Numbered from the stretch's first letter, positions 1 to 5,036 are shown. The stretch: 5,036 nucleotides of DNA from Candidatus Nealsoniibacteriota bacterium (GCA_003554445.1 PWGJ01000042.1:1-5036); one strand, 5' to 3'. Notes: generated from the letters alone by a model not told the origin. Made by a program: numbers and translations.

Positions 1-1175
1 AGACATACAGAGATGATCACTGGGATGACTATCATGGAGAAGGCTTTGCTGATAGCGAACTGTTGTTTATCAACGGGCAGGGTTCTGAGGAATTGTATCG
101 AGTTACCCTCGATCTTGAATATAGCATCACCACCGGCTACGGTCAGGAGCCCCACGGAGAATATCATGATCATGAACTGACCCATGACAAGTCCTTCAGT
201 CAGCCCGATCAACAGCTGCGGCAGCACTATGTAAAGAGGTAAAAGCATCCCCGCCATCATAGAAGTCTTTCTGAATACTATCTTGAGATCTTTAGTGAGG
301 AGTGAAACGATAGGGGGTCTAACCGAGGTTTTGTATACTTTTTCAACCTCTCCTGAAGAAACTATATCAGGTTCTAAAATACCACTCCAGACCTTTTTCA
401 AACTCATCACGTAAATAGGTATCAATATCAAAAGATGGAGTCCGATGAGAACAATACTAGTCATTGGTTGGAACACTGTAGCCAAAGATATCGGATAAAC
501 TATGGAATACTCCCCTATGACACCAACGTAATCTACAATGTACTCCTGAAGATACATCACTCCAAAGAAAAGTCCCATGAACATGAGGAGACCTATTATC
601 TTCAAGATGTTCTTGACAAAACTGAGACTCCCCTTATATGTGGTCACCTTCTGACCGAATATAGCAAAGACTCCCAATCCGACGACATGACCCGCCATCA
701 CTCCGATCAACATCCAAACGAGGGCTATTGCGCCGCTGATGGGAGACCTGATCATCAGAGCTACCACGCTGGGGAAAACAAGTACGAAACTAGGTATCAG
801 ATCTATAGCGATTACGCCGCTCATGTACTTCCCCCCAAGATCTACAGGCAGTGGTTTCAATGGATCGAATATACCCAGAGAAGTGAGATATGAGGCCTGT
901 ATTGTGGTCTGATATATCGATAAAACAAGGGGGATAAGTGCAAGGGAGGTGAGTACTCCGATCATCATAGCTTCACTGTCAGCAGCAAAAACCCTCCCGG
1001 CCGTCATGATCCCAAAAAATAGGAAAATAGCTGATTGTGTTCCGATATTCCTCTTGATATCCATGGCTTTTTTGACTTCCCGCTGGAACTGTCTCTCATC
1101 ATTAGCAACCATAGGGTTGCTCTTGACCATCTGATAGTGGAGTTCCCTGTAAAGAATCTTTATGATATCGAACAA
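1..1175 (-). CDS. Large ABC exporter permease (3' end outside window)
   Basis: This is the membrane subunit that would pair with the ATPase just upstream. About 391 residues are visible without a stop, and the C-terminus lies beyond the left edge. A short cytoplasmic N-terminus is followed by roughly nine hydrophobic segments (near residues 48-66, 72-90, 119-141, 147-172, 191-209, 238-259, 307-326, 332-350 and from 378). A polar loop at about 260-305 divides two halves. Each half carries a similar stretch centred on LPVD (near 110 and 367), which suggests an internal repeat. The start is inferred. The frame is closed by a TGA just upstream and the first ATG is only at 1130, without a ribosome site, whereas TTG at 1175 follows a perfect GGTGATCC at 4-base GGTGA spacing. 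The start lies 4 bases after the ATPase stop, so the two are probably cotranslated. Family assignment to ABC-2-like exporters rests on context and topology; the substrate is unknown. Confidence 0.82.
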   Translation of the reverse strand, partial: MFDIIKILYRELHYQMVKSNPMVANDERQFQREVKKAMDIKRNIGTQSAIFLFFGIMTAGRVFAADSEAMMIGVLTSLALIPLVLSIYQTTIQASYLTSLGIFDPLKPLPVDLGGKYMSGVIAIDLIPSFVLVFPSVVALMIRSPISGAIALVWMLIGVMAGHVVGLGVFAIFGQKVTTYKGSLSFVKNILKIIGLLMFMGLFFGVMYLQEYIVDYVGVIGEYSIVYPISLATVFQPMTSIVLIGLHLLILIPIYVMSLKKVWSGILEPDIVSSGEVEKVYKTSVRPPIVSLLTKDLKIVFRKTSMMAGMLLPLYIVLPQLLIGLTEGLVMGQFMIMIFSVGLLTVAGGDAIFKIEGNSIQFLRTLPVDKQQFAISKAFSMIVIPVIISVC

Positions 1176-1176
1176 T

Positions 1177-1184
1177 GGATCACC
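1177..1184 (-). promoter_or_regulatory. Ribosome binding site deciding a TTG start
   Basis: The minus strand reads GGTGATCC, an 8-base match to the complement of the archaeal 16S rRNA 3' end. It overlaps the TGA stop of the preceding ATPase and leaves 4 bases between GGTGA and the TTG at 1175. This is why TTG was preferred over the ATG at 1130. Confidence 0.7.
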
Positions 1185-1941
1185 CGTTATTTTTCAATGC
1201 CTCAACGACAGAGTAAACCTCATCCTTGCTCTCTGTCAATTCCAAGAACACGTCCTCGATGTTAGATTGACGGGATTTCTCTTTCAATTCATCTATAGTA
1301 CCTTCAGCTATTATCCTGCCCTCGTTGATGAGTCCCAACCTGTCGCAGATCATCTCAGCCAGCGGTAGAACGTGTGTAGAGAATACGATGCTCTTACCTC
1401 TATTTTTATACTCGAAAAGTATCTCTCGGAGTATCCTTGCCATCTTCGGATCAAGGCCGTTCATAGCTTCGTCCATGATTATCACCGAGGGATCGTGCAG
1501 CAGTGCACTGATTATGGATACCTTCTGTTTGTTACCAAAACTCAGTGTACCGATGTACTGATTGAGATAACGATCTATCTTGAACGCATCTATGAAATAT
1601 CTAGCCCTGCTCTGAAGTCGGGATGAAGGTATTCCTCTTATACTGCCTATCATATTGAATAGATCTACCGGGGTCAAACTATCGTAGAGATCCGTACTTT
1701 CAGGTACGTAGCCGATGATCTGTTTCGCCCGATTAGGTTCCATCTCGACATCTACGTTGTCGATCACCACCCTTCCACGCATGGAATACAGCATACCTGT
1801 GATTATCTTCAATGTGGTACTTTTACCGCTGCCGTTGGGTCCAAGGAGTCCGTATATCTCACCATCGTCCACTTTAAAACTTACATCGTCAACGGCCAAA
1901 GTACGACCGAAACTCTTCCTGATCCTATCGACTTCTATCAT
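1180..1941 (-). CDS. ABC transporter ATP-binding protein (CcmA/NatA-like)
   Basis: This 253-residue cytoplasmic ATPase is expected to bind and hydrolyse ATP as a dimer to drive the permease encoded 4 bases downstream. Domains run in the usual order: N-terminal strand and AVDDVSF (16-22), Walker A GPNGSGKST (34-42), a Q-loop region GYVPE (77-81) with Glu where Gln is typical, an ABC signature read as LSFGN (133-137), Walker B IIMDE with D157 and catalytic E158, a D-loop GLDP (162-165) and the switch histidine H190. Residues after about 225 form a short C-terminal tail. LSFGN instead of LSGGQ and DEA instead of DEP are departures from the consensus, but all catalytic residues are present. The ATG at 1941 has an in-frame TGA two codons upstream and a GGTGA site 6 bases before it, so the start is firm. 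The substrate cannot be inferred. Confidence 0.95.
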   Translation of the reverse strand: MIEVDRIRKSFGRTLAVDDVSFKVDDGEIYGLLGPNGSGKSTTLKIITGMLYSMRGRVVIDNVDVEMEPNRAKQIIGYVPESTDLYDSLTPVDLFNMIGSIRGIPSSRLQSRARYFIDAFKIDRYLNQYIGTLSFGNKQKVSIISALLHDPSVIIMDEAMNGLDPKMARILREILFEYKNRGKSIVFSTHVLPLAEMICDRLGLINEGRIIAEGTIDELKEKSRQSNIEDVFLELTESKDEVYSVVEALKNNG

Positions 1942-1947
1942 GTATCA

Positions 1948-1952
1948 TCACC
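1948..1952 (-). promoter_or_regulatory. Ribosome binding site of the first ABC ATPase
   Basis: The minus strand reads GGTGA, 6 bases before the ATG at 1941. The transcript therefore has a leader, unlike the divergent methyltransferase mRNA, which appears leaderless. Confidence 0.6.
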
Positions 1953-2000
1953 AAAACAAACGAACGACTTAATAAGTTTTGAGATAGAATACACACATCC

Positions 2001-2013
2001 GTTAAATTTTAAC
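2001..2013. promoter_or_regulatory. Palindromic TATA-like element in divergent promoter
   Basis: GTTAAATTTTAAC is a perfect 6+1+6 inverted repeat in the 95-base gap between the ABC ATPase (minus) and the methyltransferase (plus). Its centre (2007) is 30 bases before the methyltransferase ATG, the right distance for a TATA box driving a leaderless transcript. Being symmetrical it could also serve the minus strand, giving a leader of about 40 bases with the GGTGA site. An alternative minus-strand box is the weaker AT-rich stretch at about 1969-1980. An operator role is possible but unsupported beyond the symmetry. Confidence 0.5.
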
Positions 2014-2036
2014 TGTTCAAAACCGATATGTAAACG

Positions 2037-2618
2037 ATGTCTCGAAGCATCTTCGATCTACTAGCTCCGATATACGGTCCGATCAGCAGAGTTATTTTTA
2101 CGAACACTTGGAAAAACATCATCAAAAGGATGGACCTGAAAAGTGGAGACAAGATCCTCGATATCGGTGGTGGACAGGGACAGTTCCTAGATGAGATACA
2201 AAAAGAGGTAAAGGATATAGATGTCTACCTCCTCGACGATTCTAAAAGTATGGTAAAAAAAGCATCGTTATCCAATAGGATCCTCGGTAAAGCCTGCAGT
2301 CTACCCTTGGCCGAAGATTCTTTCGACCACATCCTGTGCATAGACGCTCTTCATCACTTCCAAAATCAAAAAGAAAGTAAAAAGGAGATGATTCGAACCT
2401 TAAAACCTGGTGGAGATATATACATATTAGATCTAGATAAGAACGAGATCCTCACCAAGATCGTATGTACATTTGAATTTTTAGTTGGGGAACCGTCACG
2501 ATTTTACGAAGCCGAAGAACTCAAAAAATATTTTTCAGAACGAGGTTTCCAGACCTCCATAGAACGATTGAATTCATACGAGTTCATATTACATGTTAAA
2601 AAAGACCATTCAGAGTAA
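2037..2618 (+). CDS. Class I SAM-dependent methyltransferase (UbiE/Methyltransf_11-like)
   Basis: This 193-residue soluble protein has the Rossmann-like methyltransferase fold that transfers a methyl group from S-adenosylmethionine. An N-terminal helix with FDLLAPIYG (6-14) resembles the start of UbiE-type enzymes. Motif I is ILDIGGGQGQF (40-50), which binds the methionine moiety. An acidic end of strand 2, LLDDS (65-69), would contact the ribose. A motif II-like region DSFDHILCIDALHHF lies at 94-108 and LKPGG at 122-126. The C-terminal third, with little variation in charge, would set substrate choice, which is not recognisable. The ATG at 2037 is preceded in frame by a stop (ATG TAA ACG ATG), so no longer start exists. 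There is no ribosome site, and the TATA-like element at 2001-2013 implies a leaderless mRNA. It appears monocistronic, and its last 9 bases overlap the convergent hypothetical gene. The menaquinone/ubiquinone-type name is a fold relationship only. Confidence 0.9.
   Translation: MSRSIFDLLAPIYGPISRVIFTNTWKNIIKRMDLKSGDKILDIGGGQGQFLDEIQKEVKDIDVYLLDDSKSMVKKASLSNRILGKACSLPLAEDSFDHILCIDALHHFQNQKESKKEMIRTLKPGGDIYILDLDKNEILTKIVCTFEFLVGEPSRFYEAEELKKYFSERGFQTSIERLNSYEFILHVKKDHSE
2598..2603 (-). terminator. Possible U-tract terminator of the small minus-strand gene
   Basis: Seven bases past the stop of the 67-residue hypothetical gene the minus strand has a run of six T, inside the antisense of the methyltransferase end. 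Archaeal termination often uses such T tracts without a hairpin. The run is short, so the call is weak. Confidence 0.25.
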
Positions 2619-2813
2619 CCAAGTCCTCAAGACCTGACTCTTGGGGATCCACTCTTCGTCTATCAGGACAGCCTTCTTGGTGGTAGCCTCTACAGTGCCG
2701 GTCAAGATCCCCTTGGGAAAGCCCTTTTTAGAAGCCAGCCAGTCCTCGACCTCAACTCCTATCTCTTCGCCCTTCCCCACGTCACTTATATCGATCTCGT
2801 CGTCTCGGCCCAT
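2610..2813 (-). CDS. Hypothetical 67-residue protein with WIPKSQ motif
   Basis: I do not recognise a named family. The protein is small, soluble and acidic at the N-terminus (several Asp and Glu in residues 4-24), with no membrane segment or signal peptide. The C-terminal half (about 36-67) alternates hydrophobic and polar residues, as in a small beta-barrel or beta-sheet, and contains KAVLIDEEWIPKSQV (47-61). A W-I/L-P-K-S-Q motif after a KAVLV-like strand recurs in my recollection of small archaeal and phage proteins of unknown function, but that is not a function call. The ATG at 2813 has no ribosome site. TATA-like sequence about 23 bases upstream (TTATTTTA, 2833-2840) fits a leaderless transcript. 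It is tail-to-tail with the methyltransferase with a 9-base overlap and head-to-head with the DUF2080-like gene 75 bases away. Regular codon content and the promoter support it being real. Confidence 0.7.
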   Translation of the reverse strand: MGRDDEIDISDVGKGEEIGVEVEDWLASKKGFPKGILTGTVEATTKKAVLIDEEWIPKSQVLRTWLL

Positions 2814-2824
2814 GGTTTTTCAGA

Positions 2825-2840
2825 TTTTATACTAAAATAA
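2825..2840 (-). promoter_or_regulatory. TATA-like element for the 67-residue gene
   Basis: The minus strand reads TTATTTTAGTATAAAA. The TTATTTTA part is centred about 23 bases before the ATG at 2813, consistent with a leaderless start. A second candidate, TATAAAAATTTA (2857-2868), would give a leader of about 15-20 bases and coincides with the plus-strand box. Confidence 0.4.
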
Positions 2841-2857
2841 GAACTTTTTGGATGGCT

Positions 2858-2868
2858 AAATTTTTATA
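2858..2868 (+). promoter_or_regulatory. TATA-like element for the DUF2080-like gene
   Basis: AAATTTTTATA is centred about 26 bases before the ATG at 2889, so transcription would begin at or next to the start codon. An eleven-base TA alternation (2873-2883) lies between the box and the ATG and looks like a TATA box, but it is too close to the gene to place a start upstream of the ATG. Confidence 0.5.
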
Positions 2869-2888
2869 CCACTATATATATATCCCCT

Positions 2889-3056
2889 ATGTCCATGACT
2901 AAAAAAGCAGAAATAAGTGAGATCGAAAACAAAATTCCCGAGGAAGTTGAGGAGGTTTACGAAGGAAAAGTCACAGCCTTCGGAACAGGAGCTAAAGTAG
3001 GAGTACCAAAAAAGCATCTGGGTAAAAAGACTTACATAATCGTTTGTAAAGACTGA
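2889..3056 (+). CDS. Small DUF2080-like protein
   Basis: This 55-residue protein has a charged, probably helical N-terminus rich in Lys and Glu (residues 4-24). The C-terminal half holds the recognisable stretch GKVTAFGTGAKVGVPKKHLG (26-45), followed by KKTYIIV. The pattern 'FG-x-G/S-A-x-V-x-V-P-K-x-x-x-G-K' is typical of the archaeal DUF2080 family, annotated as transposon-encoded and resembling the swapped-hairpin AbrB type of small DNA-binding or antitoxin protein. That relation is from memory of the family, and DNA binding is inference. No transposase or repeat is next to it. The frame opens at ATG 2889 with a second ATG at 2895; the first fits the TATA spacing for a leaderless mRNA. The stop is doubled (TGA TAA) and lies 4 bases from the end of the convergent permease. 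Confidence 0.8.
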   Translation: MSMTKKAEISEIENKIPEEVEEVYEGKVTAFGTGAKVGVPKKHLGKKTYIIVCKD

Positions 3057-3060
3057 TAAG

Positions 3061-3825
3061 TCAATAATGACCCAGGAGTCCTCTTTCCTTTGCGATTTTT
3101 TCTAGGTATGTGAATGCAGCAACTCCTACGGCGAGATAAGCTAAAGAGTTCAAAAGCAGTATCGATATATCCATCAAACTAAAATCTAAGAGCGTATAAC
3201 CTCCTACCAGCATCCGGTTGATCAGAACGTTGCCCCATGAGATAGGTGTAGCATAGATAATCGGATGTTCAGTTATCGTGGGCAATACAAGGAATAATAT
3301 GAACATGAACTGAAGTATCTGATTACCGGCTTGTACTTTTTTGAAGACCAGCGACAGGCCCCCCATTATGTAACCGATCCCGTAAACAGAAATAAGAGAC
3401 AGACCTACCAAAACTATCACGCCTGGACCTAGAGTGAGATATTCTCCAGTCACGACCATCATTGCTGTAAGGAAGATCATAAAGAGTACGAATTGGAACA
3501 GAAAAGATGAAAGAACACGATAGGCCGATATCCTCCTGAAACTTACCGGAGTTAAGTATAGCTGCTCTAATGTTCCATCCCTAGCTTCCTCTAGAAGACT
3601 CCAAGACATCTCACTGTAAGCCATGACAGCGAAGGTCCACATGGCGAAACCTACTATCGTGCCCTTCAGTGTCTCGGTACCTGCTTCGAAAGAAGCCAAA
3701 CCGAAAAACACCATCATGAAGAGTATGAATATCCCCCCCATACTCATCAGAGTATTTAGGAAATACCTTTTCAGTTCTATGAAATATTTTTTCAATAGTG
3801 AGTAAAATATGATGTGATCTCTCAT
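3061..3825 (-). CDS. ABC-2 type exporter permease (DrrB-like)
   Basis: This 254-residue integral membrane protein is the permease of the second ABC system. About six hydrophobic segments are visible (near 27-45, 57-75, 105-126, 134-158, 168-185 and 217-240), which is the usual ABC-2 half-transporter topology; two copies would assemble with two ATPases. The cytoplasmic loop between segments 2 and 3 holds LLEEARDGTLEQLYLTPVS (77-95), the conserved E-rich coupling loop of ABC-2 permeases that contacts the ATPase. There is no signal peptide and the N-terminus is short and basic. The ATG at 3825 is one base from the stop of the ATPase gene, with AGGGGG 7 bases before it, so translation is coupled. 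Family members export drugs, lipids or polysaccharide precursors; nothing here tells which. The gene ends 4 bases from the convergent small gene. T runs lie on the minus strand inside that neighbour (3008-3013 and 3024-3028) and might end the transcript. Confidence 0.93.
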   Translation of the reverse strand: MRDHIIFYSLLKKYFIELKRYFLNTLMSMGGIFILFMMVFFGLASFEAGTETLKGTIVGFAMWTFAVMAYSEMSWSLLEEARDGTLEQLYLTPVSFRRISAYRVLSSFLFQFVLFMIFLTAMMVVTGEYLTLGPGVIVLVGLSLISVYGIGYIMGGLSLVFKKVQAGNQILQFMFILFLVLPTITEHPIIYATPISWGNVLINRMLVGGYTLLDFSLMDISILLLNSLAYLAVGVAAFTYLEKIAKERGLLGHY

Positions 3826-3826
3826 C

Positions 3827-4777
3827 TCACCGCCCCCTCTCTTCGATTATATTCATGAATATCTCCTCCATATGGGTGTCTAGATTCTTCACCCGATCGA
3901 GTTTCGCACCCTCATTTTTTAGGTCATCCACCAAACGATAGAAAGAATCTCTCTCTTTCAAAGCCACCCTCAACCTGGTTTTACCGTTAACATATCTGAT
4001 ATCAGTGACCTGGTGTGAACCTCTGATCTTTTCGAAACGGTGCTTTCCCTCTATGAAGAAATCATACAGGTGAACATCGAAAACACTCTTTAGATTTTCA
4101 ACCAGATCATCGGCTAAAACTCTTCCATTGTTTATGATGATCACCCTTTCACACACCTCTTCTACAACGTTCATGTCGTGGCTGCTCAGTAATATGGTCT
4201 TTCCCTGATCCTCAGCTAATTTCAAAAGATAACGTCTCAGTTCTTTAGAGGTCTTTACATCTAGACCGAGGGTCGGTTCATCTAGGATAAGAAAATCGGT
4301 CCCTCGGATAAGAGCACATGCTAGGGCCAATTTCTGCTGCATGCCTCTGGACAGTTTCCTAGCAGGTGTGTTTTCCTTATCTCTCAGATCGAACTGGTCG
4401 AGCAGACTGTCTATCTCGGAAACTATTTCATTCTTACTTCTGCCTTGAAGTCCAGCGAAGAATTCAAGGTTCTCCTTTGTGGTCAATCTCCAATAGATGT
4501 TCCTGTTTCCCTCTAAAACAGCGCTTGTGTATCTCATGGCTTTTCTGGTTTCGTCCACTGCATCGATACCGAATATCTTTATCCGACCAGATGTAGGTTG
4601 GACCAGACCGCAGATGCATTTTATGGTCGTGGTCTTACCTGCACCGTTTGGACCCAAGAACCCCACTACTTCACCTTCATCTACTGAAAAACTCACATCC
4701 TCTACAGCCTTTGTAGACTTGCCCCTCCACTGGGGGGAAGTTTTATCTAGATCTTTTACGGATAAAGCCGGTCTGAT
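3827..4777 (-). CDS. ABC-2 exporter ATPase (DrrA-like), apparent ATC start
   Basis: This is the cytoplasmic ATPase of the second exporter, about 316 residues if it starts at 4777. Counting from there: N-terminal strand ALSVKDLDK (4-12), a possible A-loop aromatic W17, KAVEDVSFSV (23-32), Walker A GPNGAGKTT (42-50), signature LSRGMQQKLA (142-151), Walker B FLILDEPT with D166 and E167, D-loop GLDV, and switch histidine H200. A C-terminal extension (about 230-316), common in DrrA-type proteins, may be regulatory or contact the permease. The start is the odd point. The first standard codon in frame is GTG at 4696, which would remove the first strand and A-loop. The frame stays open to a TAA at 4811-4813 without ATG, GTG or TTG. 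A perfect GGTGATC lies 4 bases (from GGTGA) before an ATC at 4777. A rare start codon, a sequence error or a mutated start are all possible. The ATPase assignment itself is secure. Confidence 0.9.
   Translation of the reverse strand: MRPALSVKDLDKTSPQWRGKSTKAVEDVSFSVDEGEVVGFLGPNGAGKTTTIKCICGLVQPTSGRIKIFGIDAVDETRKAMRYTSAVLEGNRNIYWRLTTKENLEFFAGLQGRSKNEIVSEIDSLLDQFDLRDKENTPARKLSRGMQQKLALACALIRGTDFLILDEPTLGLDVKTSKELRRYLLKLAEDQGKTILLSSHDMNVVEEVCERVIIINNGRVLADDLVENLKSVFDVHLYDFFIEGKHRFEKIRGSHQVTDIRYVNGKTRLRVALKERDSFYRLVDDLKNEGAKLDRVKNLDTHMEEIFMNIIEERGR
3833..3838 (-). promoter_or_regulatory. Ribosome binding site of the ABC-2 permease
   Basis: AGGGGG on the minus strand lies 7 bases before the ATG at 3825, inside the last codons of the ATPase gene. 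A GGTGA also overlaps the ATPase stop, but only one base from the ATG, too close to be the main site. Confidence 0.4.
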
Positions 4778-4779
4778 AA

Positions 4780-4786
4780 GATCACC
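4780..4786 (-). promoter_or_regulatory. Ribosome binding site pointing to an ATC start
   Basis: The minus strand reads GGTGATC with GGTGA 4 bases before the ATC at 4777. The site and spacing are the same as for the TTG-started permease at 1175. It is the main evidence that the second ATPase starts here and not at the GTG 27 codons further in. Confidence 0.55.
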
Positions 4787-4810
4787 TGTCTTATCAAGAA
4801 TATTGAAGGA

Positions 4811-4822
4811 TTATATATTTTT
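4811..4822 (-). promoter_or_regulatory. TATA-like element of the second ABC operon
   Basis: The minus strand reads AAAAATATATAA, centred near 4816. A start site about 26 bases downstream would fall near 4790, giving a leader of about 13 bases that just contains the GGTGATC site. This placement excludes starts further upstream such as the ATT at 4801. Confidence 0.5.
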
Positions 4823-4842
4823 CATGGCGAACCTTACCCTGC

Positions 4843-4857
4843 GATAAAATATAATAT
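4843..4857 (+). promoter_or_regulatory. TATA-like element of the universal stress protein gene
   Basis: GATAAAATATAATAT is centred about 29 bases before the ATG at 4879, in the 101-base gap shared with the divergent ABC operon. No ribosome site precedes the ATG, so the transcript is probably leaderless. Confidence 0.5.
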
Positions 4858-4878
4858 GAAGAATCCGTTTACGGATAT

Positions 4879-5036
4879 ATGTATCGAAGGATAATCGTAC
4901 CTACAGATGGCTCAGAATTCGCTATGAAAGGGGTAAAAGAAGGATTACTCATGGCAAAATCCCTGGATAGACCTGCAACGGCTATTTTTGTTATAGAAGT
5001 CGGTGATATCAGGGTGTCAGAACATATACAACAAAC
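4879..5036 (+). CDS. Universal stress protein, UspA family (5' part only)
   Basis: Only the first 52 residues are in the window; the rest is cut by the right edge. The N-terminus reads MYRRIIVPTDGSEFAMKGVK, the classic first strand and helix of the UspA fold: a hydrophobic strand, then P-T-D-G-S with the conserved Asp (D10) that contacts adenine nucleotide in ATP-binding members, then a helix with LLMAKSL (23-29) and a second strand ATAIFVIEV (33-41). These are small soluble cytoplasmic proteins linked to stress survival in bacteria and archaea. The nucleotide-binding G-x2-G-x9-G-S/T motif would lie in the missing C-terminal part, so ATP binding cannot be judged. An ATG at 4856 is out of frame and ends quickly, so the start at 4879 is preferred. 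It is transcribed away from the ABC operon. Confidence 0.9.
   Translation, partial: MYRRIIVPTDGSEFAMKGVKEGLLMAKSLDRPATAIFVIEVGDIRVSEHIQQ

Noticed and set aside
435..893. A 152-codon plus-strand open frame.
   Set aside because: It is antisense to the large permease, which has consistent membrane segments. The plus-strand product is a low-complexity mix rich in His, Tyr and Asp with no domain, and it lacks a promoter.
2619..2644. CCAAG...CTTGG inverted repeat just after the methyltransferase stop.
   Set aside because: The stem is only five pairs with a long loop and a bulge, has no T tract after it, and lies inside the opposite gene, so it is not a convincing terminator.
2641..2835. A 64-codon plus-strand frame rich in Ser.
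   Set aside because: It is antisense to the 67-residue gene, whose own promoter fits better, and the Ser-rich product is typical of a shadow frame.
3008..3028. T runs on the minus strand beyond the ABC-2 permease stop.
   Set aside because: They could end the operon transcript, but they are short and are explained by Lys codons of the DUF2080-like gene, so no terminator is called.
4497..4847. A 116-codon plus-strand open frame opposite the second ATPase.
   Set aside because: It covers the antisense of Walker A and the N-terminal strand of a clear ATPase and runs through the divergent promoter region.
4856..4894. ATG at 4856 as an earlier start of the universal stress protein.
   Set aside because: It is out of frame with the UspA sequence and meets a stop after twelve codons; it also overlaps the TATA-like element.

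Overview
The window looks archaeal. Four of the five minus-strand genes are ABC-transporter genes. Where these have ribosome sites, the sites are GGTGA-type and match the archaeal 16S 3' end. The plus-strand genes have no such site; each has an AT-rich, TATA-like element about 25-30 bases before its ATG, as expected for leaderless archaeal transcripts. One small gene resembles the archaeal DUF2080 family. Composition is moderately AT-rich, with frequent ATA, AGA and AGG codons. I cannot name the lineage; a euryarchaeote in the broad sense, possibly Thermoplasmatota-like, is only a guess.

Layout from left to right. Positions 1-1941, minus strand: a two-gene ABC exporter operon, with the ATPase (1180-1941) followed by a large membrane permease (from 1175, running off the left edge). 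Positions 2037-2618, plus strand: a class I SAM-dependent methyltransferase, divergent from that operon. Its tail overlaps the tail of a 67-residue hypothetical gene on the minus strand (2610-2813) by 9 bases. Positions 2889-3056, plus strand: a 55-residue DUF2080-like gene, divergent from the hypothetical gene. Positions 3061-4777, minus strand: a second, unrelated ABC exporter operon of the DrrA/DrrB type, with ATPase (3827-4777) then ABC-2 permease (3061-3825). Positions 4879-5036, plus strand: the start of a universal stress protein gene, divergent from the second operon and cut by the right edge. Every stretch between genes is about 100 bases or less and holds mainly promoters.

Each ABC operon is complete in outline: one cytoplasmic ATPase energises one membrane permease. 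Neither carries a recognisable substrate-binding protein, so both are more likely exporters or membrane-maintenance systems than importers. Their substrates cannot be read from the sequence. The methyltransferase and the small genes have their own promoters and no visible functional tie to the transporters.

I see no clear previously undescribed system, CRISPR array, insertion sequence or RNA gene. The oddest point is the second ATPase. Its reading frame, a short leader and a perfect GGTGATC ribosome site all point to a start near 4777, but the codon there is ATC, and no ATG, GTG or TTG exists in frame before the middle of the domain.
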